The notes: generated from the letters alone by a model not told the origin. A stretch of DNA of 11,054 nucleotides from a candidate division CSSED10-310 bacterium (GCA_016932295.1 JAFGDC010000457.1:1-11054); one strand, 5' to 3'; positions 1 to 7,522 are shown, numbered from the stretch's first letter. Made by a program: numbers and translations.

Positions 1-521
1 TCGGCCAGTATGTCCAGTTCTTCCACGCCGCCCCTGTATTCTAGAGCCTGGATCTGGGGTCCGGCGTCACGTGGAGAACCGATTCTGTAGACAGTGCAAT
101 TGGCCTGACGCTCATACGCCGCAGCCACGTCACCGATCGCCCCCGAGTGACCGCTTACGGCCACGGTACACGGGACACCCCTCGCCCACCGGTTGAATAC
201 AGGCAGGCCGCCACCTGATCGCCCCGAATGATGGAGAGTCATCCCTCGCAGCAGTGCCTGCAACAAGTGGGTCTGTCCATCGATCACCATGCGGCGTATC
301 GCCCCGGCGCCGCGTGGATCATCCCGGAACAGGCTGGCCAGTTCGGCCATGGGCTGCGGGCCGTCACCGGCGGACAAGCGCTTCTGCAGACGATCCAGTT
401 GTTTGAACAAGGCAGCGAGGAAACGATTGCTGCGTTTCATCAGCAGACGGGCCGCCACCGTGCCGGCCCGACCAGCCAGCCAGGCCAGCCGGCGGCGCGG
501 CCGCTTAGCTCCGGGATGCAT
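1..521 (-). CDS. Partial hypothetical protein with a GxxGxxG Rossmann-like motif; C-terminus beyond the window
   Basis: The frame is open without a stop from an ATG at 521 to the left edge (173 full codons), so only the N-terminal part is seen. Its start overlaps the last codons of the upstream oxidoreductase gene by 17 bases, which suggests translational coupling. An in-frame ATG at 527 is an alternative start, but a GAGCGG-like ribosome site sits at better spacing for 521. Residues 1-30 are very basic (RPRRR), and about residues 30-110 look helical. Around residues 118-140 the pattern is a beta strand (CTVAVS), then GHSGAIG at 124-130, a helix (DVAAAYE) and another strand (CTVYRIG). That is the beta-GxxGxxG-alpha-beta layout of a dinucleotide-binding Rossmann fold such as extended short-chain dehydrogenases. 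I do not recognise the family. The late position of the motif is unusual for an ordinary SDR, so the functional reading is tentative; the coding call is firmer. Confidence 0.6.
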   Translation of the reverse strand, partial: MHPGAKRPRRRLAWLAGRAGTVAARLLMKRSNRFLAALFKQLDRLQKRLSAGDGPQPMAELASLFRDDPRGAGAIRRMVIDGQTHLLQALLRGMTLHHSGRSGGGLPVFNRWARGVPCTVAVSGHSGAIGDVAAAYERQANCTVYRIGSPRDAGPQIQALEYRGGVEELDILA

Positions 522-1656
522 GACCATTCCGCTCAATCGACATCTCATCAGGTTGCAGCAAAGACCGCACCATGGCATCGTCCAGGTCCGCCGGCCTCAC
601 TTCCCGCCCGGTGTGGGCGGCAAGTATCAGCGCGTAAGCGAATCGCACAATATCGGTGGCGCGCCGAGCCGAGATGAGCGTGTCACGATTCTCGAGAATG
701 GCGGCGGGGAAATCGCCGATGGCGGCAGTGAAGCCGGCTTGCCAGTCGGTCTCCAGATCGTCGAACAGCAATCGGCGCCCGTCCTTGTGCAACACCAGCG
801 GTGGATCGTCAGAGATCCGCGCCGTACAGCAGTTCAGTATGATCGTTCCGGTCGTTCCGGTGACTTCGATGCGTTCATCTGCCGGAAAGTATGGCGACGC
901 CGTGTACAGGTTTGGAGAAAAGGCGGTATCGAAGCTGCCCAGTGCATCGCATCGGGAATAACGCCATATCAACTGAGCCGGTTCGTCGATATACACGAAG
1001 GTGCGATCGATATAGCCCTGGACCGCCTCGATTTCACCCAACAGGTGGATAGCCATGGAAAGTTTGTGATAACCATCATCGAAGATGGCCTGCCCAATCC
1101 CGCGTTCACTCTCAAGCAGGTGCCATAGTTCCGTTTTCAATGGTATCCAACGCGATCCGAAGAGCCCGGTGCCGAGTTTCAACCGGATGGCCAGCGGCAC
1201 ACCGATCTCACCCTGGTCGATGAGCTGCTTCGCCATGACATACGGAGGATAGAAGACGAAGTTTTCCAGCACACGAAAACGCGTCCCTCCAGCCGCGGCG
1301 CTTTCGGCGGCGGTGATGATTGCGGCGCAATCGCTCAAGGTCGTGGCGGGTGGTTTCTGGCAGGCCACATGCTTGCCCGCCGCCAGCGCTTCCACAACAA
1401 TGTCCTTGTGCAGGACATGCGGTGTGTTCACCTCGATGATGTCAATGCTCGGATCGTCGAGCAACATCCGGTAATCGGTCGTTACCCATTCTATGTTCCA
1501 TTCCCGCCGCCTCCGCTCAAGCAGGTCCCTATCCACGTCGCAGATGGCCACAATCCCGGCCCGGTCGGTGTGGCGGTACGCCTCGAAGTGAAGCGATGTG
1601 ATATCGCCCACTCCCACCAAGCCGACGCGGAGTGGAATAGAACCAGGTCCGTGCAT
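505..1656 (-). CDS. Gfo/Idh/MocA-family NAD(P)-dependent oxidoreductase
   Basis: This 383-residue cytoplasmic enzyme has the normal length for the family. The N-terminal Rossmann fold shows RVGLVGVGDIT at 10-20, the acidic residue after the second strand (CDVD, 39-42), the EVNTPHVLH stretch at 75-83 and AAGKHVACQKPP at 92-103. That last stretch holds Lys101, the conserved lysine of the family's EKP motif (here QKP). The C-terminal alpha/beta domain has the catalytic-type DDGYH at 193-197, equivalent to the family's DxGxH. Members oxidise or reduce hydroxyl groups on sugars, inositols or related compounds; the sequence does not show which. The gene begins 27 bases after the secreted nucleotidase gene and overlaps the next gene, so the three are probably one transcript. 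The ribosome site before ATG 1656 is weak (AGGGA, ten bases away). Family assignment is secure, substrate unknown. Confidence 0.93.
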   Translation of the reverse strand: MHGPGSIPLRVGLVGVGDITSLHFEAYRHTDRAGIVAICDVDRDLLERRRREWNIEWVTTDYRMLLDDPSIDIIEVNTPHVLHKDIVVEALAAGKHVACQKPPATTLSDCAAIITAAESAAAGGTRFRVLENFVFYPPYVMAKQLIDQGEIGVPLAIRLKLGTGLFGSRWIPLKTELWHLLESERGIGQAIFDDGYHKLSMAIHLLGEIEAVQGYIDRTFVYIDEPAQLIWRYSRCDALGSFDTAFSPNLYTASPYFPADERIEVTGTTGTIILNCCTARISDDPPLVLHKDGRRLLFDDLETDWQAGFTAAIGDFPAAILENRDTLISARRATDIVRFAYALILAAHTGREVRPADLDDAMVRSLLQPDEMSIERNGHASRS

Positions 1657-1683
1657 CGTGAGGGTATCCCTGGCGCGAATGGA

Positions 1684-4002
1684 TCAGAAACGGGTGGGGC
1701 CGAAGCCAAAGGAAACCTGTCCCAAGGCGCCCACCAGGTCATCCAGTTCCGCCGTAAGGATACCGCCGTAAAACACAAGTCCGGACAGCGCATCAGCGCC
1801 GGTATCGGGCCAGATGAAGCGAGGCAGCACCTGCATCGCAATCTGACCTGGTGGCAGGTCAAGCTGGTAATTATCGAATCCGGTGCTTTCGGGAGGCGCA
1901 TAGCGCACCCAGGAGGGAGCGAAGTAATATTCGCCGAAAACTTCCAGCACCACCACCACGATGCCATTCGAAATGAGAGCGCCGCCGTTGGAAATAATGG
2001 CGGTAAGGTAGCAGGGATCACCGGGAGTATAGAAATCGGCCGGCATTACCAGTTCCACACCGGTGGTAAAGGCTCCATCCCCCATCAATAAACCATCACT
2101 GCGGGTGGGAATCCGGTTGTTCCTGGTATTCCATTCGGCATTGTCCTCGGCATCCACTACATCACGCAGTTTCACGTAGAAGCGGTGCCGTTCGCCCGGT
2201 TGCGTTCCCTGGGAAGACCAGAAGAAATCGACCCAGGTTGGTCCTGCGCCGAACGCCGGCATATAATCAGCCAGATCCATCCGGCCCACCAGGGTATCCT
2301 CTCCATAGGCGGCGTCATCCCAATAAATATCAGGAGTCCGCTCGCGGTAAAGTTCGATCGTGGCTCCGGCCGCAGCGGTCTCACCGTAGTTCATGACCGG
2401 CATCCTGATCCGAACCACCTGCCCGGCGGCAGGTTCCGCCGGTTCAAACAGGATGTCCTCCCGAGGGACGCTCAGATCCGGACCGGAAAACCTCATCCTC
2501 CCTTCAATCGAAGCAATCGACGGAGTTACCGGAGAATTCATGGCGAGATACTCCGTGATCAAGCGCCAGCACTCCAGCCCGGTATCCACCTGGTTCATCA
2601 GTTCAAAACCGAAATATTCGATGGTGGCCAGCTCGACATCATTGATAGCCACGGTGTACAACGCATCTTCATCCAGGGGGGCACCATTGACCAGAAACAC
2701 CGGATAATCAGTCGTCACGGGATTGTAAACCACCTCGAGTCCGGAAAGATGCATCTGGAGGCCGATACTTGTATAGAGACCGATGGCCACCTTGAGGAAA
2801 TAGCCTTCCACTTGCCCGATCAACATGTACAGATGCTTGCCCAGGTAAGGATCGAATCCATACGGATACATCTCGAGCACGTCAGCGGTGTCGATGATTC
2901 CGTACGGTAGATCATCGGCGAAAAAGTTGCCCGAAACGAGTACCGCATCGAGTTCGTAGCCTTCATCTTCCAGCCCGTAACGGACACTGTCCGCCACCAG
3001 GTTGCCCAGCGGCATCTCGCTTTCCCACGAATAAAGGTCCATATCGGTCTGGGCGACCGCATCATCGAACACCGGTCCGAAGAGCGCTTCGATCTGGGCC
3101 GCCTGTGCATCGATAAGTGCCTTGACCGCCTGCTCCTCAGCGACGGCGCCATCAGCCGGCAGCAACCCGTAATCAGTCACCGTCAGTACGGTTGTCTCGG
3201 TATCCCATTCACAATCCAGGCGGCCCAAAAACCGGTACCAACATCCGGCTTGAACCGCCACCACTTCGTTGCCAAGAGGATCAATGTACGTACGCACCTC
3301 ATCGAAACGAGTGTGAGAGTGGCCGCCCACGATGATGTCGATCCCAGCGACGGATTCGGCCAGATCCTCGTCGCCGTCATCGCCGAGATGACTCAGACAG
3401 ATCACGATATCCGCGCCAGCGTCCCGCAACTCGGCGATCACCACTTCGGCCGTATCCTCCGGATCGGTCACCTCCACCGGATCGAAAAACTGGGTATAAA
3501 TGAACTCATCGATGGTCACACCGAATACTCCAACCTTGATGCCGCTCAACTCGAACATGACATACGGCTGAATCAACGGTTCCAGATCGGGATACTCAGT
3601 ACAGTCCACGTTGGCGAGAAGCAGGGGGAATCCCGGCGCCTCGTTGAGGAGTTTGTCCACGAGAAACCCGGGTGAGTAAAGGTAGTCATGATTGCCGATG
3701 GTGACCGCATCGTATCCCATCATGTCCTTGAGTCTCAAATCGATCGAGCCGTTACCCGCGATGGTGTGAAAGAACGTCCCTTCACTCCAGTCACCGGCAT
3801 CCAGCAGCACGACATCGCCGCCCTCGTCACGAACCGCCTCGATCAACGTCGCCACACGAGCCGCACCGCCCCATTCCGGATCCAGACCGGCCGGAATCAG
3901 TCTGGTATGCGTGTCATTGGTGTGCAAGATGGTGAAAGGTACGGTGGCCGCCTGCACCCCGGCTGCCAACAGGATAACACATGCCAGCAGTGATCTTTTC
4001 AT
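1684..4002 (-). CDS. Secreted UshA-type metallophosphoesterase / 5'-nucleotidase with CARDB-like and shared C-terminal domains
   Basis: The product is 772 residues and exported. ATG 4002 is chosen because AGGAG lies six bases upstream and a signal peptide follows at once (basic MKR, hydrophobic core, VQA|A cleavage near residue 18). The metallophosphoesterase domain (about 20-260) has its metal ligands: NDTH (Asp30, His32), GDW (Asp71), GNHD (103-106), SH (His205) and GGHSH (226-230). The 5'-nucleotidase C-terminal domain follows (about 300-510), with PLGNLVADSVR and VSGNFFADD; the arginine usual after G-N-x is Phe361, so nucleotide binding may be altered. About 520-645 is CARDB-like, starting GPDLSVP and ending in an Asn/Asp-rich stretch. 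Residues 648-772 form a module also found in the divergent secreted protein. The family hydrolyses phosphate esters such as nucleotides outside the cytoplasm; the true substrate is uncertain. It leads a probable operon with the oxidoreductase. Confidence 0.93.
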   Translation of the reverse strand: MKRSLLACVILLAAGVQAATVPFTILHTNDTHTRLIPAGLDPEWGGAARVATLIEAVRDEGGDVVLLDAGDWSEGTFFHTIAGNGSIDLRLKDMMGYDAVTIGNHDYLYSPGFLVDKLLNEAPGFPLLLANVDCTEYPDLEPLIQPYVMFELSGIKVGVFGVTIDEFIYTQFFDPVEVTDPEDTAEVVIAELRDAGADIVICLSHLGDDGDEDLAESVAGIDIIVGGHSHTRFDEVRTYIDPLGNEVVAVQAGCWYRFLGRLDCEWDTETTVLTVTDYGLLPADGAVAEEQAVKALIDAQAAQIEALFGPVFDDAVAQTDMDLYSWESEMPLGNLVADSVRYGLEDEGYELDAVLVSGNFFADDLPYGIIDTADVLEMYPYGFDPYLGKHLYMLIGQVEGYFLKVAIGLYTSIGLQMHLSGLEVVYNPVTTDYPVFLVNGAPLDEDALYTVAINDVELATIEYFGFELMNQVDTGLECWRLITEYLAMNSPVTPSIASIEGRMRFSGPDLSVPREDILFEPAEPAAGQVVRIRMPVMNYGETAAAGATIELYRERTPDIYWDDAAYGEDTLVGRMDLADYMPAFGAGPTWVDFFWSSQGTQPGERHRFYVKLRDVVDAEDNAEWNTRNNRIPTRSDGLLMGDGAFTTGVELVMPADFYTPGDPCYLTAIISNGGALISNGIVVVVLEVFGEYYFAPSWVRYAPPESTGFDNYQLDLPPGQIAMQVLPRFIWPDTGADALSGLVFYGGILTAELDDLVGALGQVSFGFGPTRF

Positions 4003-4029
4003 CGCTCGCTCCTTTCTGTTTGGGAAAAC

Positions 4030-4058
4030 AGTATAGCAGTGCGGATTCCATTTCGGAA
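4030..4058 (-). promoter_or_regulatory. Probable sigma-70-type promoter for the secreted metallophosphoesterase gene
   Basis: On the minus strand TATACT (4035-4030) matches five of six bases of the -10 consensus. A weak -35 element, TTCCGA (4058-4053), lies 17 bases upstream. Transcription would start near 4023, leaving a leader of about 20 bases that includes the AGGAG ribosome site. The -35 sequence falls inside the first unit of the 13-base repeat array, so a protein bound there could act on this promoter. This is inferred from the sequence only. Confidence 0.42.
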
Positions 4059-4126
4059 ACCAGGTTCGGAAATCAGGTTCGGAAATCAGGTGAAAGATTC
4101 TTGTTCGGAATATCGTTCGGAATCCG
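4048..4126. repeat. Degenerate 13-base repeat array centred on TTCGGAA
   Basis: TTCGGAA occurs starting at 4052, 4065, 4078, 4104 and 4116. The first three are exactly 13 bases apart. The gap to the fourth is 26 bases, with a degenerate unit (caggtgaaagatt, 4087-4099) in the empty register; the last spacing is 12. Units 4061-4073 and 4074-4086 are identical (caggttcggaaat). The unit length is not a multiple of three, and no credible gene covers the stretch, so this is non-coding. It lies directly upstream of the leftward secreted-protein gene. It could be an array of protein-binding sites or simple slippage expansion. Confidence 0.75.
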
Positions 4127-4219
4127 GTTGGGGAACCAATGTAATCCATGAACAGTGACCATAATGGACGGCGCTGTTTTTCTCGATCCAACCGCCATGC
4201 GTCCCGGCATGGGTCCGGA

Positions 4220-4262
4220 ATGGAAGCGGCATCGAAGCGGTATCGAAGCGGTATCGAAGCGG
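4220..4262. repeat. 11-base tandem repeat ATCGAAGCGGT, about three to four units
   Basis: ATCGAAGCGGT is repeated head to tail at 4231-4241, 4242-4252 and 4253-4262 (the last lacks its final base). A degenerate unit, atggaagcggc, stands just before at 4220-4230. The period is close to one helical turn. It differs in sequence and period from the 13-base array in the same intergenic region. No function can be read from it. Confidence 0.7.
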
Positions 4263-4622
4263 CCGCCGGATTCCGGATCCCGCATCGCGCTTCATATTCG
4301 GGTGATGCATTGTTCGAATCGAACACGAGAGGTGAAACCAACCACTCCGATGCCGAACCGCGCGTCGTTGCTCATGAAAGACTCCCACAAATTCCCCCTC
4401 AAATTTACTATCTCATTGAAAAATTGTACCAATCCAGTACGTTCTCTGCACCGCCATAAGAATAAGGCGGCATTGCCAGGAGTTGACCCTTATCATGATT
4501 GAGGACTCAGGCGGGGATTTGGGCGACCCTCAAAGATCGACAATTGACCATCAAGACATTAAAATTAACACAAAATAACGCCGGGATGCAGGCACGCAGC
4601 CAGCCTGGATCAGGAGGCAATG

Positions 4623-6104
4623 ATGAAACGCAGTGTAGTTGTCCTCACCCTACTGTTGATTACCTCGACCATATCAGCCGCACCCTATGTCCCACCCGGG
4701 GAGATCACCTGGGGATTCGTTCAGTCAGGCGCAACGCCCGATACGAACGTGCCGCGCACGCGATCCGATTATCTCGCCGAATTGGAGGAGATTGCCGATT
4801 TCCTCGCGACTTGGCAACTTGACGATCCCGGCAACGAGGAACACGGAGGCATGATCGAAGATGAGTTTCATCCTCCCGAGGACAGGATTATCGAGTCCGA
4901 CAACACCCAGGAGGCGATCTGGGTCTGGTCGAGATATCACGAGCTGATGGGCGATGTCCGGTACGCCGGCAACGTTTCTGCCGCCTGGGAGTATCTTCAG
5001 CATTTCCCCGCCTGGGAAGAAGCGCCACCCCAGTTTCCGGACAGCTATTACATCATCTGGAACTGTGGTTGGGGAATGCGGTGCGAGATGCAATACCGCC
5101 ATGCCACCGGCGATGAGACATTCAGGGACTACGGCGTAACCTGCGCCGATTACCTTCTGGATCACGAACCGCGGCTCGATCATCCCAGCGCCGGCACCAA
5201 CCTGCTGCATCACCTTACCGTAGCCTGGACCGCCTGGAATCTCCATGCCTATGCCACTGAAGCCGGACGCCAGGACTGGCTGGACCGCGCTGAATACTGG
5301 GCGGACCTCATCAAGACCTGGGTGGAAGAGGATACCGACCGGATCAATTCTTTCGCCTGGGCTCTCGGCGGCGGACTGGGGCCGGCCTGCGTCCTCGAGG
5401 TGCTCTTCAACGCCGATCCGGGCGGCGCCGCGACCTGGAGGGACACCTTCCTGACCGGCCTGGTGCTGCTCTTTCCTCCGGACCATGATCCCAATCCCGT
5501 CGGCTCCGACTGGATGAACGCCTGGAACTCCTGGCAAGCTCTCGCGCAAAGCGCCCTGTGGAGGACCACCGGCGGCTTCGACCACCGCCTCAACGCGCTC
5601 GACATCTCCGATCATCTCAGGTCGCTGGATGGAGATGATGACGGTGGCATACCAGCCTCCGAAAACGATGATGACGACCACGACCAGACGTGGGTGTCCA
5701 CGTACATCACACTGATGGGATTCGCCGACCTCGAGGAACCGCCCCGGCTTCTGCTTTCCATGGAAGACACGCAACTGGAACCAGGTGACACATTCCGAAC
5801 CGTGACCACTATCCAGAACCCCGGTCTCGAAGCTGGCGTGGATCTGTACATCGCCCTGGAAGTGTATGGCTCTTTTTTCTTCTTTCCCGATTGGCAGGAG
5901 GCGGCCGTCGCCATACCGCTCGATCTGCCCATTGGTTATGACCTGGCCCGTGATCTGGTTGGCGCGGACTGGATCCCGATCCTCGAATTCACCTGGCCAC
6001 CGGCTGTCGGCATCTTCACTGCCACATGGTGGGGGGTCATGCTGGAACCGGGGTCGACCGAGGTGGTCGGAGACATTCTCAACTTCGAGTGGAGCGCCGT
6101 CTGA
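4623..6104 (+). CDS. Secreted protein of unknown function, probably helical-toroid-like, with shared C-terminal module
   Basis: The product is 493 residues. ATG 4623 is preferred over the adjacent in-frame ATG 4620 because AGGAGG ends five bases before it (only two before 4620), and the product then starts MKRS like the divergent gene. A signal peptide covers 1-19 or 20 (ISA|A). The body, about 30-370, is rich in Trp, Asp and aromatic residues with repeated helix-like segments (WVWSRYHELMGD, VAWTAWNLHAYA, WNSWQALAQSALW). This recalls (alpha/alpha)-barrel proteins such as polysaccharide lyases and six-hairpin glycosidases, but I see no diagnostic active-site motif. Residues 336-354 are extremely acidic (DGDDDGGIP, then NDDDDHD) and may bind calcium. 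Residues 376-493 match the metallophosphoesterase C-terminus in PGD, LEVYG plus aromatics, and FTWP. It is probably exported and may act on a polysaccharide; that function is inference. Confidence 0.88.
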   Translation: MKRSVVVLTLLLITSTISAAPYVPPGEITWGFVQSGATPDTNVPRTRSDYLAELEEIADFLATWQLDDPGNEEHGGMIEDEFHPPEDRIIESDNTQEAIWVWSRYHELMGDVRYAGNVSAAWEYLQHFPAWEEAPPQFPDSYYIIWNCGWGMRCEMQYRHATGDETFRDYGVTCADYLLDHEPRLDHPSAGTNLLHHLTVAWTAWNLHAYATEAGRQDWLDRAEYWADLIKTWVEEDTDRINSFAWALGGGLGPACVLEVLFNADPGGAATWRDTFLTGLVLLFPPDHDPNPVGSDWMNAWNSWQALAQSALWRTTGGFDHRLNALDISDHLRSLDGDDDGGIPASENDDDDHDQTWVSTYITLMGFADLEEPPRLLLSMEDTQLEPGDTFRTVTTIQNPGLEAGVDLYIALEVYGSFFFFPDWQEAAVAIPLDLPIGYDLARDLVGADWIPILEFTWPPAVGIFTATWWGVMLEPGSTEVVGDILNFEWSAV

Positions 6105-6167
6105 CCAATTTGCATCGATGTCTGGAAAGCCCGTTGGAACGCGCTGCCCCGCCAGTGAATCAAGCCA

Positions 6168-7175
6168 TCAGGAAACACCGTTGAACGCCGCTCTGGTTTC
6201 CTCGATGATCCGCTCAGGCGCATCCTCGTATCTCGGTGAGATGTGGCAGGGAATGCATTTCTTCGCACCGGTGCGCCGCGCCAGTTCCCCGGCCTGAGTG
6301 GCGGTGAGATGATGTTTCCACCTGGCATGATCGAGATCGGCATGAGCGAAAGCAGCTTCGCAATACATCACGTCGATTCCATTAAAAAATTCAGTGAGCC
6401 GGGCCAGGTTGTCATCGCTTGGACTTGAGTCGACGCAATAACCCAGACTCCTGCCGTTACCCAGATCGAGCACGAAATCGCGTAATGCATCGAGCCGCCG
6501 GTGCGACACACCGCCGGGTCCCACAACCGGTACGGATGTATCACCAGGCGCTCCCGCCAGGATCAACCGACGCAGTTCCTCCAGCCACTCCCCGGTGGCG
6601 AATCCATGTCGCTGCAACGCCGCCGCATCCACACCCAGGCGCTGAGGTTGCTCGATCCTGAACGCAAGGCACGGCACGCCATGGTCATGTATCAACGCCT
6701 TCACCTTGAATTCAGGCTCCTCCAGGATCACCATGCCCGTCCCTGCGCCAGGTACTGACCGTTCCCTTACCTCCTGCACCGGCGCGAACCCCCTGGCCGC
6801 ATCCAACCGACGACTACGCACCAATCCGGGAAGCACTTCATGAATCTCCATACCGAAAAGAAAATTTTCGCATACATTCCAGGTATAGGCATGCAGTTTT
6901 GCGGTGCATTGCGCCAAAAAACCAGCCGGCCCGTATACCCTTATGCACTTGTCCGACATCAGGTCGGCGCGCAGCAGGCGATCGAAATCCATGAAGTGAT
7001 CCATGTGAGTGTGACTGATAAACAGGTCCGTTACATGTAGCAGGTTTCGTGGAGTAAGACGGGTCAAGGTGCCGGCGTCGAAGAGGAGAATCCGGTTGCG
7101 ACGGTGCAGTCGGACTTCCAGCACCGGATCGTGCAGCGCATCGTTCAACAAACGGTGGTGAAAGAAAGCGGTCAT
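6168..7175 (-). CDS. RNase Z-like metallo-beta-lactamase-fold hydrolase
   Basis: This 335-residue cytoplasmic protein belongs to the RNase Z/ElaC-like branch of the metallo-beta-lactamase superfamily. It has the zinc-binding motif HTHMDH (His55, His57, Asp59, His60), HDHGVPCLAF at 163-172, a VDSSPSD turn (the usual position of the bridging Asp), KHHLTA at 287-292 and CHISPRYE near 310-317, with His311 as a metal ligand like the HxSxRY of RNase Z. True RNase Z trims tRNA 3' ends. This longer form has an N-terminus starting MTAFFHHRLLND rather than the usual start of canonical enzymes, so its substrate may be another phosphodiester or ester. ATG 7175 is chosen because family homology begins there; the frame stays open upstream to an ATG at 7280, but that extension is unlike the family. 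The gene is convergent with its left neighbour and separate from the lut operon. Confidence 0.92.
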   Translation of the reverse strand: MTAFFHHRLLNDALHDPVLEVRLHRRNRILLFDAGTLTRLTPRNLLHVTDLFISHTHMDHFMDFDRLLRADLMSDKCIRVYGPAGFLAQCTAKLHAYTWNVCENFLFGMEIHEVLPGLVRSRRLDAARGFAPVQEVRERSVPGAGTGMVILEEPEFKVKALIHDHGVPCLAFRIEQPQRLGVDAAALQRHGFATGEWLEELRRLILAGAPGDTSVPVVGPGGVSHRRLDALRDFVLDLGNGRSLGYCVDSSPSDDNLARLTEFFNGIDVMYCEAAFAHADLDHARWKHHLTATQAGELARRTGAKKCIPCHISPRYEDAPERIIEETRAAFNGVS

Positions 7176-7522
7176 GCCCCCAGTATAATCCGCCGTCAGC
7201 CTGGTAAAAAGAGAGATGCGAGCCCGGTGATCCGCCATGCACAACGCCGGGAAACGGCACGAAAGGTATCGAGTGACCATCGGTGCGCAGGCTGATCGAA
7301 TGCGGCGCCGGTCACCATTTTCTCCGTTCGACAGGCAAACACGGGCGGCGCGGCACTACCGGTCATCAATTCGAGCCGGTTGGAACCAGGTTCATCACCA
7401 TCATTACCCCATCACGCCTGATGGATGTCATCGATTCCGGAGGCGGGTGGCGCCGGCTGGACCGGCGACGAGGTGTGGCAGATCGGCAAGATGTCACTCT
7501 CCGGAGTTCTGGTTCTCCCTCA
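7176..7522. other. Intergenic region after the lut operon, no gene seen
   Basis: These 347 bases lie between the lutC stop and the metallo-beta-lactamase start. Short open frames on both strands have no ribosome site or recognisable product. CGCCGG (7451-7456) and CCGGCG (7462-7467) form a perfect six-pair stem with a five-base loop about 55 bases after lutC. No T-run follows on either strand, so it is at best a weak terminator or a chance GC-rich palindrome. The right-hand part on the minus strand holds the possible promoter of the next gene. Confidence 0.5.
7182..7210 (-). promoter_or_regulatory. Possible promoter giving a leaderless transcript for the metallo-beta-lactamase gene
   Basis: On the minus strand TATACT (7187-7182) stands only six bases (GGGGGC) before ATG 7175. 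A weak -35, TTTTTA (7210-7205), is 17 bases further up. Transcription would begin at or beside the A of the ATG, giving a leaderless mRNA. There is no normally spaced Shine-Dalgarno; the G-run touches the start codon. The -10 match is five of six, but chance occurrence is possible. Confidence 0.35.

Larger units (their letters stand above)
4003..4622. other. Divergent intergenic region, no gene seen
   Basis: About 620 bases separate two divergent genes for secreted proteins that share a C-terminal module. Besides the two tandem-repeat arrays and the leftward promoter, it has a small inverted repeat, CCGCC (4451-4455) and GGCGG (4466-4470), with a ten-base loop and no following T-run. The part next to the rightward gene, about 4380-4600, is more AT-rich and probably contains its promoter, but no good -35/-10 pair is visible. 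AGGAGG at 4612-4617 is the ribosome site of the rightward gene. Short open frames here have no ribosome sites, overlap the repeats and resemble nothing known. Confidence 0.6.

Noticed and set aside
289..1128. 279-codon open frame antisense to the oxidoreductase gene
   Set aside because: The minus-strand frame carries all Gfo/Idh/MocA motifs; the plus frame is an Arg-rich shadow.
4003..4341. 113-residue N-terminal extension of the metallophosphoesterase frame
   Set aside because: It crosses the promoter and repeat arrays, and the internal ATG at 4002 has a well-placed AGGAG followed at once by a signal peptide, which must be N-terminal.
4544..4576. Promoter for the rightward secreted-protein gene (TTGACC near 4544)
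   Set aside because: The -35-like TTGACC is good, but no -10 better than three of six bases lies at 16-18 bases, so the site cannot be supported.
4725..5774. 349-codon open frame antisense to the rightward secreted-protein gene
   Set aside because: It has no ribosome site, signal or recognisable motif. The sense frame has a strong ribosome site, a signal peptide and a module shared with another gene. Long antisense frames are common in GC-rich DNA.
6105..6167. Bidirectional terminator between the convergent genes
   Set aside because: No stem-loop with a T-run can be found on either strand in these 63 bases.
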